A stretch of 64,000 nt of DNA, taken from NCBI GenBank assembly GCA_032622095.1, contig CP136069.1, positions 170,494,394 to 170,558,393 on the forward strand. Reading direction: 5' to 3'. Both the position numbers and the translations under genes were made by a program. The notes beneath the pieces were generated by a model. The model was not told the origin of the DNA. It worked only from the letters and a program-made list of their open reading frames with translations, and did no database searches. Source of the DNA: Siphonodentalium dalli. Taxonomy: Eukaryota; Mollusca; Scaphopoda; Gadilida; Siphonodentaliidae. Shown here piece by piece: positions 11,359-24,611 of this stretch; position 1 is the first letter of the stretch, and each line of letters begins with the position of its first letter.

Positions 11359-14300
11359 CTAGCAGGGTTACCCGGCGTTGTCCAGGTTAATGCGTTGAGA
11401 AACCCTCTGTATGTTGTGGATATTTGTTAGGGATAGAGAATGCTCTTGCTTAAAAGTGTTATACGTTTTCTCATAAATTGTATTTTCAAATAGCATCATA
11501 AACATGAGTGTTACAGTCATGGGATATAAGTAGTGGCTCACCTTGTCAATTGTCATTCTGTTTGTTGCGATTAATCTGTTCCAGCAATAATGAAGTATGT
11601 ATTTATTTACAACTGCGTATAAATTAGACGTTATAATATGATACTTGAACATCACAAACACATTAGTTCGATAAAAGATGATAATTGGGTTTTAAATATT
11701 GAGATGTATCAATCAATTTAGTGGGTTGGACTAAGTTCTCGAGGACACCTGGCAATCTCCATGAAAATACAGATGTTTCAAAGAAATTTCCAGGTGCTCC
11801 TCTGTTCATGGTGCTATATATTGGTTAAATATTCTCTGTTTAAACGAAATGTTGATGCGCATAAATATTAGCTACATGTGCCAGGCACAGAGCGAGATTT
11901 TGAGTTGTTTATGTCAGGCGAGGAGTCTGTTATAAAACCCTTGTCAGACGTGCAGTATTGGGAGTATCCTGAAAAGTTTTATGCTACTAACTGCATTTTC
12001 TTGTATATCAGAAGAAACTATATTTGACTGCACACTGTGACCACTATTTTTGAACAGGCCTTCCATATCTCTTGACAAATTGTAACTTTTTTGTGGAAAC
12101 TGTATTGAATGGAACAGACTCAATTTTGTTATAATATATATGCAATCCTCTGACGGTTCGGGGTTTCTCAGTTTGCACGAATATATGTATCTCTTCAATA
12201 GAATGATAAATATACGTTTAATGCTTCTTCTATGTATCTCTTTTTGCTAGATCATTTTGTGAATGCCCTGATTGCTATTCCCATATAAATATGACAGTTA
12301 CGAAGATATAATTGTTCAAGTGACTTAAGTGGGTCACCATATGTCGGGATTGTGAAATGTGAACGTCCAAAACTACTTAAAATGATATGGAGATGGCCTG
12401 GGTGACTGTATATACCTTATATGTGGATAAAGGCGAATAGCAATCTTATCAATGAAAGTACATATCCGCTCGCAAACGACACCAAATGTGATTTAATTCA
12501 TGGTATATCATTAGAGAAAAACGTGTATGAATTCGGTGGAAATTGGTGCCAAATAAATTTGTACCAGCGTTTGCCTATTTTGACATATTTAAACCACTCC
12601 CATTAGACTCATGGATGCATGATCTACTGGCGATGATTATATATATGTTTGGTGGTAATCAGGAACTAAACAAATTCTGAGAATAGTTATGACCCATATC
12701 TCTCACCCAACCGACAGCAATTTGACGTCTTTAAATCACACGATGATATTCCTCGTATCATATAGAGAAGAATAATATATCAATTTTGTGGAAATTTGGG
12801 CTAAAAATAGTTTATTAAATCAATTGTTGATGCAACGCTGACTCGAACAACGCCATATTGCGAAGGTAATTAGGTATTCGTTTGGTGGAAATCGGCGACA
12901 AAACTATTTCACGATATATTTTTTAATTTTGCCGACCTCCCCCTTTTCTTCCCTGACACCAACAGCGTCATTTTAGAATTTTTTTACCGCACCGTTATCT
13001 TCCTTGTAAACACTTACCCCTATTAGAATGCCTTGGTGCCATCTCGATTGTACCGCGTGAAGTTATATATAGAACGCACACAGACAGACAGAAAGACAGA
13101 CAGACAGCACGATTTGATTTCTTGTATCATTTGAGAAGAACGTGTCTGAATTTGATGGTAATTAGTACTAAAAATATTTTGTATCAGTCTTGGTGACCCT
13201 CCCGTCCCTATTTCAGTCTCAAGCTGCACACACTAAGACTCATTAGAGATTAGAGATGTATATATATATATATATATGAAATTGGTGAAATTTGGCGAGT
13301 ATACAAATTCGTATCAAATTTAAGGTCCCCATATCTCTCACAATAGGGCACACATTTGGTGTATCACAGAGAAGAATGTGTATCAATCTGGTGGAAATCG
13401 GCACTAAACATATAGATATAATTTGTTGTGTCCCTCTCATCTCTATACACCACTGACTCGAATGGCCCAACTTATGCCATCCTTAAACCACACGATTATA
13501 CTCCTGATATCATGGAGATAATTGTTTATATGTTTGGTGATAATCGGCGACTAAACAATTTTTTTTTATCAGATTTGGTACCAATCCACATCCCCCATCT
13601 CTCAAACAAACAGCACCACTATGGCGTCTCTAAATCACACGATTAGATTCCTCGTATCTTGGATAAGAACGTGTATCAATTTGGTGGAAATTGGCGCAAA
13701 AATATATTGTGCATCAATTTTGGTGCCCCTGTCCCTTTGAATGCAACCCTGACTCGAATGAGGCCACATTTGACATATATAAGCAACACCATTAGACTCC
13801 TCATATCATGGGGATTATTTTGTATAAGTGTGGTGGCAGTCGCCGACTAAACCAATTATTATCAAATTTAGTGCCCACCCCTCCCAATTTCTCAACCAAA
13901 AGACAACAATTTGGCGTTGTTAAAGCGCACAATTTGATTCCTTGTATAATGAAGAAGAATATATATCAATTTGGTGGAGATCGGCGCTAAAATTAGTTTT
14001 TCAATTTTGGTGCCCTTCTCCCTTCCGTGCATCCCTGACTCGAACGACGCCACTTTTAAACCACACCGTTGGTTTTTTCATATCATGGGTTTGGCGTTGT
14101 TAAATCGCACAATTATATTTCTTATATCATGAAGAAGAATATTTATCAATTTGGTGGAGATAGGCGCTAAAATTAGTTTTTCAATTTTGGTGCCCCTCTC
14201 CCCTTCCGTGCATCCCTGAATTGAACGACGCCACTTTTAAACCACACCGTTGGTTTTTTCATATCATGGAGATGATTATATATAAGTTTGGTGGAAATCG

Positions 14301-14617
14301 GCGACAGAAAAAAATCTGCCCCTCCCCCTTCCGGGCACCCCTGACGCGAACGGCGCGACTTTTGCCATATTTAAACCACACCATTAGATTCCTCATATCA
14401 TGGGGATTATTATATATAAGTTTGGTGGCCATCGGCGACAATTTGTTTTTCTGCCCCTCCCCCTTTTCTGCCCCTGACAACAACGGCGTCACTTTAGAAA
14501 ATTCTAACCCCGACCATTATCTTTCTCGTAAAAAGCTACTGCTAGTAGACCCCTTTGGCATCATATAGATGGTCCCCTGTGAATTTCTATAGAACACAGA
14601 CAGACAGACAGACAGAC
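11359..14617 (-). mobile_element. Non-autonomous Helitron-like element with a degenerate ~145-bp tandem core
   Basis: Read on the - strand, the 3' end is a hairpin (ACCTGG-ACAACG-CCGGGT, 11369-11386) followed by CTAG and then T at 11362-11358, which fits the Helitron 3' rule (hairpin, CTRR, insertion before T). The 5' side is a TCTGTCTG repeat near 14617-14595. The core at about 12340-14560 contains at least 13 degenerate copies of a 135-150 base unit marked by TTTGGTGGAAATCGGCG-like phrases (for example 12533, 12882, 13390, 13680, 13970, 14150, 14287, 14425). A second CAGACAGA run at 13078-13107 suggests nested or fused copies. The element at 42097-43221 has the same layout. No Rep/helicase is present. 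The 5' boundary is approximate. Confidence 0.6.
12340..14560. repeat. Degenerate tandem repeats, unit about 135-150 bp
   Basis: Repeated blocks contain, in order, a phrase like 'atcaatttggtggaaatcggcg', a pyrimidine-rich stretch (cccctcccc..), 'gactcgaacgacgcca', 'ttaaaccacac' and 'attcctcatatcatgg'. Divergence between copies is high, so this is an old array. It forms the body of the Helitron-like element. Confidence 0.8.
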
Positions 14618-15640
14618 ATTCGCAAATATAGATATAGATATAGACTATATGTTATATACTTATATCATGTATATTGGTTTCAACAAAGTTGTTCTTGGGT
14701 TGGGTTATTTGTTAAATGTCATGTATTTCAGATGATCGATCATGCAGGTGTTGTACTGTAATTGGGTGATAACACTACTGAGTACTTGGATAATTTTTAC
14801 ATACTTTTATTTCACAAAAACCGAAATATCAACTGAATGAAAGTCGTGTATAAATTTGGTGACAGCAGTCAGTGTAAACTACACAGTTCGATCGTCTAGA
14901 TTCGGGAATATAAACATCAATATTCTCAAATATAGATCATATGAAGTCGGCTGCATATATAATAAAACATACACAGGTTCTCGCTGCAGCTGCACAGTAT
15001 ACTAAACTGATTATATATACATGTACATGTATGTTATAGAAACGACATTGATGTTCTAACGTAATATCTTGTGCGTAGATGTTTTTTTAAATTGCCGAAT
15101 ATTTATACCAAATAAAATTGACACTAAAGTCTAAACTAAATAACCCAAATTGCACATTAACGCGATAATTAAGTGACGTGTTATAAGTAAGACAATGTGC
15201 ACAGACTGTATCACTATATATATACTGTGACTTATAGCAGATATAGAAACAATAATTAGACAGAAATTCCCGAAAAAAACACATATATGTTTTGAAAATT
15301 TAGAGATTAATCTTATTGAATAACTAACTTAAAGCAAAAATAATTAAAATGTTATATATAAAATGAATGCTAAACCTACATTACAATTCAGACTGATGTT
15401 CATTTGATATTGGTGTATAAGGATACAATATATAAACATATATACACATATCGTCATGCAAATAGGTTGATATAGGACCTAAATATTCACATTGTTTCAT
15501 ATTGTACTTATTTGTTTGTGCAACAACTCATATATAACTTATCCCCGTTATTCCGTCGGATGGCGCGGGCCGCAGTGAACACACCTTATAAAGAGTGTTC
15601 ATCTGGTAAGTCTTGTCGATGAACAAGTAGATTAAATAGT
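14618..15640. other. Stretch without a recognisable gene
   Basis: AT-rich sequence (many tatata runs). No coding, RNA or repeat match was found. Confidence 0.4.
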
Positions 15641-15829
15641 GCCTATATGAGCTTATGTCGTATTGAAATAAGCTCTATACGGGATAATTTTGAACGACAC
15701 AGTTTACGTCCATATAGAGCGTATTTTTCCTCAAATAAGCTCTACATGTATATGAGCCTAAAACGAGACATTCAAAATAAGCCCGTATTGTACTTATTTT
15801 CACGACAACAGCCCGAATATGCATCTATA
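15641..15829 (-). repeat. Dispersed ~190-bp repeat, copy 1 (inverted relative to 50390)
   Basis: Its reverse complement resembles 50390-50557. Both begin with 'cgtgaaaataag', have 'gggcttatttt' shortly after and end with 'aaataagctcata'. The two ends (AAATAAGCTC and its relatives) are weakly inverted, which would fit a small DNA element. Homology is moderate. Confidence 0.45.
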
Positions 15830-15859
15830 TACATATTCAACATGTTGTGGGTATTTTGA

Positions 15860-17342
15860 ACAAGAACGAAGATTAATAGTTTATTATTACTTACTAGGTC
15901 CAGAATTAATGCCTACAATAAATAGCATCAGTTGATATATGTGGTTCGACTAATACATATCTAAGATACATGATATGTGTATCCCAAAATCCTCTATGAG
16001 TTTATGTTGAGAATCGCTGCTACATGCTAGCCAAAGATAAGATCTGGTACGGTACTTGTCTAGGTTCCTAATAATTTCTTAAATAAACGATATATTACAA
16101 GTGTACTGTTGAATATGACTCTTCAAACTAAACATTAATATATTTTCGATGTCGATTCATGTGCCGTCCTACAGAGACATCGAAACAGATTGGAATAAAT
16201 TGTGGTGCTTACGCGATGTGTTACTGCAGTATGATTAATTTCGGCGGTTTTCATACTACCATGTAAACTTGCTCCATCATTGCCAATGAAACTATATTTT
16301 GTAAACGTGGAAAGTGGTAATGTGTGTTAGTTCTCCAACAATACAAAACACCCCAACGCATTTATTTATCACTTACCTATTTTGGTAACTCTAACAAATT
16401 ATTAACTATAAGTTTGAAGATAAGTCAGTTATGTGATATGAAAACAAAACTCATTGCTTCGATTATACTGTTTGTCTGGCTCATTGTAAGGACGAATTAA
16501 GTTTGTCAATCATATATAAAACTGGTGATTCACCAACACGATCGTCGCCTCTTTTTGGGTGCTACATGTGTATGAATGGGACATTCATAATTACCCACAA
16601 GTTGACAACTCGTGCACTACAATAATACTTCTAATACTTGTTCCAAACTACTACATGGAGTTCATTTTCTACTTTTAAGAGTGGGTGGCATTGTGCGAGG
16701 AAGGATAATGATAAGAAAACAAGATTTACTAAACCATTGTTTGGCAAAAATGAGACTGAATATGTTAAATACTGTCGTTGCCTCGAATCGACTTGTTTTG
16801 GTTAGCTTTATATAAGGAAGATATCAGTTATATAGAACTGGCGTACAATTTGACAAATATCCTCTCTCTATCTCTCTCTCTCTTGGTAGATAAGTTTTGG
16901 GGAATCAAAAAACTTTAATTCAATGGTTCGTCAATGTCATATCATCTGCTTTTGAGCTTGTTTAAGATAAATTTATTTTGCATATCGTTCTTGAAATCTA
17001 ACTTATGAATTTCGTAGTACATGTACGTATAACGGTCAACTTATCACCGTTGATTTGTTGATAGTTCCTGAAAAATGGGTATTTTCTAATGGTAATCTAA
17101 ATATAATAAACTCACATTTCGTCAACTAGATGTACCTTCCTGTTGACAATAAGCCGTTATGGTGGTCTAAGATGCTGATGAAAATTATATATGGTGTCTG
17201 ACAACGCCAATGACGTCAGAAAAGACTTACCTCATACCAGTCATATCTCGAATGTTTTTTCCAAACTGTTCTACTCTTGTAGGTACGTCCACGTAATCCA
17301 CACGTAACCATACGTTATATCTGGAAGGGTCAATTCGGCACA
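15860..17342. other. Upstream region of the acetyltransferase gene; no recognisable gene
   Basis: No coding segment was seen. A short (ct)n microsatellite lies at about 16863-16884. The last few hundred bases before 17343 should hold the promoter and 5' UTR, but no clear TATA box or other site stands out. Confidence 0.4.
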
Positions 17343-17526
17343 ATGGACCAGAAAAATAGAAATTTCAAAATAAAAAAGGCAAATGTTAAAGCTGGCGCGC
17401 GACTTGTGGATTTCTTAACCTCCGTTGTTCCTGATTGGCCAAACGACGCATTTTATGTGACGTCCGTACTGAAGGTTTACCCTGGTGCTGCTTTAATCGC
17501 TGTAGACGAACACGATGACATTTTAG
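17343..17526 (+). CDS. GNAT N-acetyltransferase, exon 1 (N-terminal 61 codons)
   Basis: This exon starts at an ATG and ends at a strong donor (ttttag|gtaagt) in phase 1. It encodes MDQKNRNFKIKKANVK..., the first strand and helices of a GNAT fold, through FYVTSVLKVYPGAALIAVDE to HDDIL. That last part is the strand-turn (hydrophobic strand, then D-x-G) that normally leads into the core of the domain. Exon 2 at 27636-28363 completes it: the split Gly codon (G|GT) gives DDILG-SIMGIPFGDD without a break. The frame stays open past the donor for a short way, but those residues are unlike any GNAT protein, so the splice is preferred. The start is the only in-frame Met that gives the usual length for this family. 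Confidence 0.85.
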
Positions 17527-17558
17527 GTAAGTTGCGCGTTGCACGGATATATCATATA

Positions 17559-17920
17559 ATAGAGACCTTTCGCAAAATCACTATTACGATTACAGCCATA
17601 GGATATATTGTCCTAGTAAGGTGACACCATCAAAGCATACGATGGTTAATTGTTGAGACGCCATATGCCCACTATTTTCAGTTTCAAATCTATCCCTTTC
17701 AGATCCCATGTTCTTATACACCACATGTATAATGTTAGAGCGTTCACAAACAGGACCGGTGGCACATCCTTGACACATCTGTACATAATTAAACTGCGTG
17801 TGCTATATTTCGTCTCACATAAGAACCCTCGTGCGTAAAGATCGATTTTTTGGCCATATACTGGTAGCATATTGTCCATATCTACAATCCAGATTATGCG
17901 AAAGGTCTCTATTGACTTAT
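17559..17920. mobile_element. Candidate short TIR element in the acetyltransferase intron
   Basis: AATAGAGACCTTTCGCAAAATC at one end is matched by its inverted copy (GATTATGCGAAAGGTCTCTATT) at the other, one mismatch over about 22 bases. The ends are about 360 bases apart. A 118-codon frame on the - strand inside it has no recognisable domain and is not called. No clear target duplication was seen. Confidence 0.5.
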
Positions 17921-18018
17921 TTAACCACAACCCGTGATCATACAACGAGCCATTCCGTTCAATAGAAAGGTGCATGTCACTCCATTGATGTTTACATAAC
18001 ACAGCGCAATTATATTGG

Positions 18019-18380
18019 TTAACCCTTTACCCAACATAACGGCCCTGTGCCAATGCATTCTCTTATATATCCGAGTCGACCATAGGTCGCCTCGCATATA
18101 TAAGAGAATGCATTGGCTTAACACATATTAAAAATGATAAAATTGTCAAAGAATGTAGACAAATATTATAAAAATATTATAAAAAATGTAAGATTTTGTT
18201 TTTAAATTGTTAAAGAGTGTAAGAAAAAATGGTAAAAAGTATTAAAAAAAGAAGTTTTTATGCCAATGCATTCTCTTGTATATGCGAGGCGACCTATGGT
18301 CGACTCCCATATATAAGAGAATGCATTGGCACATGGCATAACTGTAACCATCACAATGTGGTCAATGAACCGGTTCCAAT
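18019..18380 (+). mobile_element. TTAA nested-palindrome MITE, copy 1 (right end truncated)
   Basis: Begins TTAACCCTTTACCCAACA at 18019. It contains two 69-base near-perfect palindromes at 18049-18117 and 18262-18330; the second is the reverse complement of the first. Family similarity stops after ...ccggttccaat at about 18380, so the right terminal repeat is missing. The AT-rich spacer between the hairpins is about 144 bases, roughly twice that of the other copies, because a segment around tataaaaatattat is duplicated. Confidence 0.85.
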
Positions 18381-18946
18381 CTTCGCCAGTCACGACAGCG
18401 GCACCTACGTTCTTCATTAACTGGATACCGTGATTGCATCGCAGTCAATGCGTCAAACTCCAGGCAGAGTTATCTCCCATCGCTCCGCCGAGACACCACT
18501 GCCATAATGACATTAATTTGTAAGGAAGTCTTACTTGTTTTAGTTCTTATGTTCTAGGATTAAAATTGTCTATGTCTGGCTCAGTTCATATTGTTCTTAC
18601 CAGTACCGAAAGAATTACCATTATTGCAAACTTTAAACAAAATTTGGTGGTCAAAACAAGATAATAGGTGAATAAATAGTAGTAAATACAGTTCCGCGAC
18701 GATATGTAGAAATAGATTTATCGTCTGCAAAGTACACTCATTGTAGCAGTGATATATCGCAGCGATAGCGTAGAGGGCGCTGTATGGAGTTTGTCAATGC
18801 GTGTCCTCACCACACTTGCCACATACGTTGATCCTCGCCCAATGCAGACTACTCATTTATTCAAATTCAGAAATGACGCTTGTATTATCTAATTCTGAAT
18901 AAAATATATCAATTATATTGCTGCAGTGAATCGCATGATATAAAAG

Positions 18947-19416
18947 TTAATGGTACGGTTGGCCTTGGCGGTGGGTATCCTGTGAAAATATTTCCGTCAA
19001 AAACGGCCACAAACAGAAAGAACAACAAAATGTAGACAGACTTTGTCCGTATACAAATAAGAAATATCGCATAAACAGTATGTTATTGTCATATATTTGA
19101 CCATTGTTATGTAAACAAAGGCATAAAAAGTAACTTTTCTGGTGTTTGTTTATATTATGATGGTAAACATAAGGAGCGTTCTTTGTTGGTGAATTCCTGA
19201 TATGGCACGAATAAAGAGCGTTTATGCCATTTGTGTGTGATTAGCCAGCAGCATTGTGCTGTCTCCTGTAACACGATCATGCTCTTGCTTAGGTAAAATA
19301 TAGTATATGGTCATGGTATATATGAACGAAACTGTATGCGTTTTAATGTTTTTTTATTTACGGTGATTGGAACCAATATGAATATTTTCGACAACTAAGG
19401 CCTCACGTGCCTTTAA
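18947..19416. mobile_element. TTAA-flanked DNA element, copy 1 of an inverted pair
   Basis: Starts TTAA-TGGTACGGTTGGCC and ends CACGTGCC-TTTAA, so terminal repeats of about 14-18 bases are imperfect. The whole body is the reverse complement of 25964-26465 at high similarity. Its GTACGGTTGGCC half is related to the palindromic element at 3448-3824. No transposase is encoded; it is non-autonomous, with piggyBac-type TTAA flanks (inference). Its right end lies only about 21 bases before the 54-bp satellite. Confidence 0.8.
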
Positions 19417-19437
19417 AACAAATTGCTGACGAGTAAA

Positions 19438-22400
19438 GTGCAACGATCACAGAAACGTTAGTATGTATATACTGAGCAGCAATACAGATTAGTGCAACGA
19501 TCACAGAAACGTTAGTATGTATATACTGAGCAGCAATACAAATTAGTGCAACGATCACAGAAACGTTAGTATGTATATACAGAGTAGCAATACAGATTAG
19601 TGCAACGATCACAGAAACGTTAGTATGTATATACAGAGCAGCAATACAGATTAGTGCAACGATCACAGAAACGTTAGTATGTATATACTGAGCAGCAATA
19701 CAGATTAGTGCAACGATCACAGAAACGTTAGTATGTATATACTGAGCAGCAATACAGATTAGTGCAACGATCACAGAAACGTTAGTATGTATATACTGAG
19801 CAGCAATACAGATTAGTGCAACGATCACAGAAACGTTAGTATGTATATACTGAGCAGCAATACAGATTAGTGCAACGATCACAGAAACGTTAGTATGTAT
19901 ATACTGAGCAGCAATACAGATAAGTGCAACGATCACAGAAACGTTAGTATGTATATACTGAGCAGCAATACAGATTAGTGCAACGATCACAAAAACGTTA
20001 GTATGTATATACTGAGCAGCAATACAAATTAGTGCAACGATCACAGAAACGTTAGTATGTATATACTGAGCAGCAATACAGATTAGTGCAACGATCACAG
20101 AAACGTTAGTATGTATATACTGAGCAGCAATACAGATTAGGGCAACGATCACAGAAACGTGTGTATGCATATACTGAGCAGCAATACAGATTAGTGCAAC
20201 GATCACAGAAACGTTAGTATGTATATACTGAGCAGCAATACAGATTAGTGCAACGATCACAGAAACGTTAGTATGTATATACTGAGCAGCAATACAGATT
20301 AGTGCAACGATCACAGAAACGTTAGTATGTATATACTGAGCAGCAATACAGATTAGTGCAACGATCACAGAAACGTTAGTATGTATATACTGAGCAGCAA
20401 TACAGATTAGTGCAACGATCACAGAAACGTTAGTATGTATATACTGAGCAGCAATACAGATTAGTGCAACGATCACAGAAACGTTAGTATGTATATACTG
20501 AGCAGCAATACAGATTAGTGCAACGATCACAGAAACGTTAGTATGTATATACTGAGCAGCAATACAGATTAGTGCAACGATCACAGAAACGTTAGTATGT
20601 ATATACTGAGCAGCAATACAGATTAGTGCAACGATCACAGAAACGTTAGTATGTATATACTGAGCAGCAATACAGATTAGTGCAACGATCACAGAAACGT
20701 TAGTATGTATATACTGAGAAGCAATACAGATTAGTGCAACGATCACAGAAACGTTAGTATGTATATACTGAGCAGCAATACAGATTAGTGCAACGATCAC
20801 AGAAACGTTAGTATGTATATACTGAGCAGCAATACAGATTAGTGCAACGATCACAGAAACGTTAGTATGTATATACTGAGCAGCAATACAGATTAGTGCA
20901 ACGATCACAGAAACGTTAGTATGTATATACTGAGCAGCAATACAGATTAGTGCAACGATCACAGAAACGTTAGTATGTATATACTGAGCAGCAATACAGA
21001 TTAGTGCAACGATCACAGAAACGTTAGTATGTATATACTGAGCAGCAATACAGATTAGTGCAACGATCACAGAAACGTTAGTATGTATATACTGAGCAGC
21101 AATACAGATTAGTGCAACGATCACAGAAACGTTAGTATGTATATACTGAGCAGCAATACAGATTAGTGCAACGATCACAGAAACGTTAGTATGTATATAC
21201 TGAGCAGCAATACAGATTAGTGCAACGATCACAGAAACGTTAGTATGTATATACTGAGCAGCAATACAGATTAGTGCAACGATCACAGAAACATTAGTAT
21301 GTATATACTGAGCAAAAATACAGATTAGTGCAACGATCACAGAAACGTTAGTATGTATATACTGAGCAGCAATACAGATTAGTGCAACGATCACAGAAAC
21401 GTTAGTATGTATATACTGAGCAGCAATACAGATTAGTGCAACGATCACAGAAACATTAGTATGTATATACTGAGCAGCAATACAGATTAGTGCAACGATC
21501 ACAGAAACGTTAGTATGTATATACTGAGCAGCAATACAGATTAGTGCAACGATCACAGAAACGTTAGTATGTATATACTGAGCAGCAATACAGATTAGTG
21601 CAACGATCACAGAAACGTTAGTATGTATATACTGAGCAGCAATACAGATTAGTGCAACGATCACAGAAACGTGTGTATGCATATACTGAGCAGCAATACA
21701 GATTAGTGCAACGATCACAGAAACGTTAGTATGTATATACTGAGCAGCAATACAGATTAGTGCAACGATCACAAAAACGTTAGTATGTATATACTGAGCA
21801 GCAATACAGATTAGTGCAACGATCACAGAAACGTTAGTATGTATATACTGAGCAGCAATACAGATTAGTGCAACGATCACAGAAACGTTAGTATGTATAT
21901 ACTGAGCAGCAATACAGATTAGTGCAACGATCACAGAAACGTTAGTATGTATATACTGAGCAGCAATACAGATTAGTGCAACGATCACAGAAACGTTAGT
22001 GTGTATATACTGAGCAGCAATACAGATTAGTGCAACGATCACAGAAACGTTAGTATGTATATACTGAGCAGCAATACAGATTAGTGCAACGATCACAGAA
22101 ACGTTAGTATGTATATACTGAGCAGCAATACAGATTAGTGCAACGATCACAGAAACGTTAGTATGTATATACTGAGCAGCAATACAGATTAGTGCAACGA
22201 TCACAGAAACGTTAGTATGTATATACTGAGCAGCAATACAGATTAGTGCAACGATCACAGAAACGTTAGTATGTATATACTGAGCAGCAATACAGATTAG
22301 TGCAACGATCACAGAAACGTTAGTATGTATATACTGAGCAGCAATACAGATTAGTGCAACGATCACATAAACGTTAGTATGTATATACTGAGCAGCAATA

Positions 22401-23435
22401 CAGATTAGTGCAACGATCACAGAAACGTTAGTATGTATATACTGAGCAGCAATACAGATTAGTGCAACGATCACAGAAACGTTAGTATGTATATACTGAG
22501 CAGCAATACAGATTAGTGCAACGATCACAGAAACGTTAGTATGTATATACTGAGCAGCAATACAGATTAGTGCAACGATCACAGAAACGTTAGTATGTAT
22601 ATACTGAGCAGCAATACAGATTAGTGCAACGATCACAGAAACGTTAGTATGTATATACTGAGCAGCAATACAGATTAGTGCAACGATCACAGAAACGTTA
22701 GTATGTATATACTGAGCAGCAATACAGATTAGTGCAACGATCACATAAACGTTAGTATGTATATACTGAGCAGCAATACAGATTAGTGCAACGATCACAG
22801 AAACGTTAGTATGTATATACTGAGCAGCAATACAGATTAGTGCAACGATCACAGAAACGTTAGTATGTATATACTGAGCAGCAATACAGATTAGTGCAAC
22901 GATCACAGAAACGTTAGTATGTATATACTGAGCAGCAATACAGATTAGTGCAACGATCACAGAAACGTTAGTATGTATATACTGAGCAGCAATACAGATT
23001 AGTGCAACGATCACAGAAACGTTAGTATGTATATACTGAGCAGCAATACAGATTAGTGCAACGATCACAGAAACGTTAGTATGTATATACTGAGCAGCAA
23101 TACAGATTAGTGCAACGATCACAGAAACGTTAGTATGTATATACTGAGCAGCAATACAGATTAGTGCAACGATCACAGAAACGTTAGTATGTATATACTG
23201 ATCAGCAATACAGATTAGTGCAACGATCACAGAAACGTTAGTATGTATATACTGAGCAGCAATACAGATTAGTGCAACGATCACACAAACGTTAGTATGT
23301 ATATACTGAGCAGCAATACAGATTAGTGCAACGATCACATAAACGTTAGTATGTATATACTGAGCAGCAATACAGATTAGTGCAACGATCACAGAAACGT
23401 TAGTATGTATATACTGAGCAGCAATACAAATTAGT
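19438..23435. repeat. Satellite array: about 74 copies of a 54-bp unit
   Basis: The unit is GTGCAACGATCACAGAAACG + TTAGTATGTATATACTGAGC + AGCAATACAGATTA, repeated about 74 times over 3,998 bases with very few substitutions. The first and last units share the variant acaaatt. Other variants occur at exact multiples of 54: gtgtatgcat at 20161 and 21673 (28 units apart), and cataaacg near 22368, 22746 and 23340 (7 and 11 units apart). Because 54 is a multiple of 3, the - strand stays open for 1,353 codons as an 18-residue repeat (LICIAAQYIHTNVSVIVA). This is treated as a by-product. The array lies within the acetyltransferase intron. Confidence 0.97.
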
Positions 23436-23477
23436 AAGAGGTTCTCATGTAGATGTATGCTCACACGTACATTGTTT

Positions 23478-23860
23478 TTAACCCTTTACCCAACAGAAGG
23501 GCCATGTGCCAATGCATTCTCTTATATATGCGAGTCGACCATAGGTCGCCTCGCATATATAAGAGAATGCATTGGCTTAACACATTAAAAATTATAAAAT
23601 TGTTAAAGAATGTAAGAAAAAATGGTAAAAGGTGTTAGGCCAATGCATTCTCCTATATATGCGAGGCGACCTATGGTCGACTCGCATATATAAGAGAATG
23701 CATTGGCACATGGCATAACTGTAACTATCACAATGTGGTCAAGGAGCCGGTTCCAATGATATCCATATTTGTATGGTTCTATTGAGACAGACCGAAGTTA
23801 TTTTAGGCTGTTGAAGCTTTATTTGGCCGGATTTGGCCGGTTTGTTGGGTAAAGGGTTAA
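23478..23860 (+). mobile_element. TTAA nested-palindrome MITE, copy 2 (complete)
   Basis: Complete: TTAACCCTTTACCCAACA at 23478 and the inverted TGTTGGGTAAAGGGTTAA at 23843-23860. The two 69-bp palindromes are 23508-23576 and 23639-23707, with a 62-base AT-rich spacer. A further arm (cacaatgtggtcaaggagccggtt ... ggctgttgaagctttatttggccgg) lies between the second palindrome and the right terminal repeat. It has the same orientation as copy 1 and is opposite to the copies at 51877 and 57028. TTAA flanks and CCCTTT ends are typical of piggyBac-type elements. Confidence 0.92.
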
Positions 23861-24611
23861 CTGAATGTTGCAATAGTAATCGGAGCATGCACATGCTACT
23901 CATTGGATAACTGAGAATGTAATTGACTCTGTCTTTATAATCAAGATGCTCAGTTCCCGGAGACATGGAGACCAACACTCATACATAATATTTCAACCAG
24001 GTATTGTTTTGTATCGAGAAAGAAGAAAAACAAATGAGGGAAGACAAACTAGATGCGGACTTCCACGCCCACCATACACGACATACCAGAGCGACGCAAT
24101 ACCATGACCTGGCCTCCCCTCAAGCGTGTGACATGTGCAGAATGCGCCTAAATGCCCACATATTGTTCAAACAGTTTTAATACAACTGTTCAACTTTTGC
24201 AAAACATGTAATTTTTAAACTATCAATTTGAAGGCGATCATCTATAAAAAAAACCACCTGCTATCCCTCACTCTATGAGCGATATGTTCTAATTATGTAA
24301 AACAAAGTGGTTTTAACAAATCAAACCACTTGTTTTGAGGTACATGTAGGTCGATAGAGAGTTTGACAGGAAATACTTTGAAAAAAAAACACTCTGTATT
24401 GTCTGGATTATGAACCCAACTAGTGCATGTTCTCAGTCTACCATCTGACATCTTTAGTGTCTTCGGCAAAATAAATCAAACATTTTTCATTGCATATTTT
24501 ATTGTTATGGCAGCCATTCGCAGAATTATTTTTATCGTGTGATGGACCAAAACATAAATATTATTCAGTCATGTTTGCAATAATCTGACAGACATAGACA
24601 CTCAATACTGA

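Noticed and set aside
19438-23435. CRISPR-like array
   Set aside because: The repeats are contiguous, with no variable spacers, and the sequence is eukaryotic.
19403-23464. 1,353-codon open frame of an 18-residue repeat on the - strand
   Set aside because: The 54-bp unit is a multiple of three and lacks a stop in this frame, so an open frame follows from any unit expansion. There is no unique N- or C-terminal domain, and the array lies in an intron of a gene on the other strand.
23739-23978. Similar short peptides at 23739-23978 and 56958-57149 as a conserved small protein
   Set aside because: Both are translations of the same right arm of the nested-palindrome MITE.
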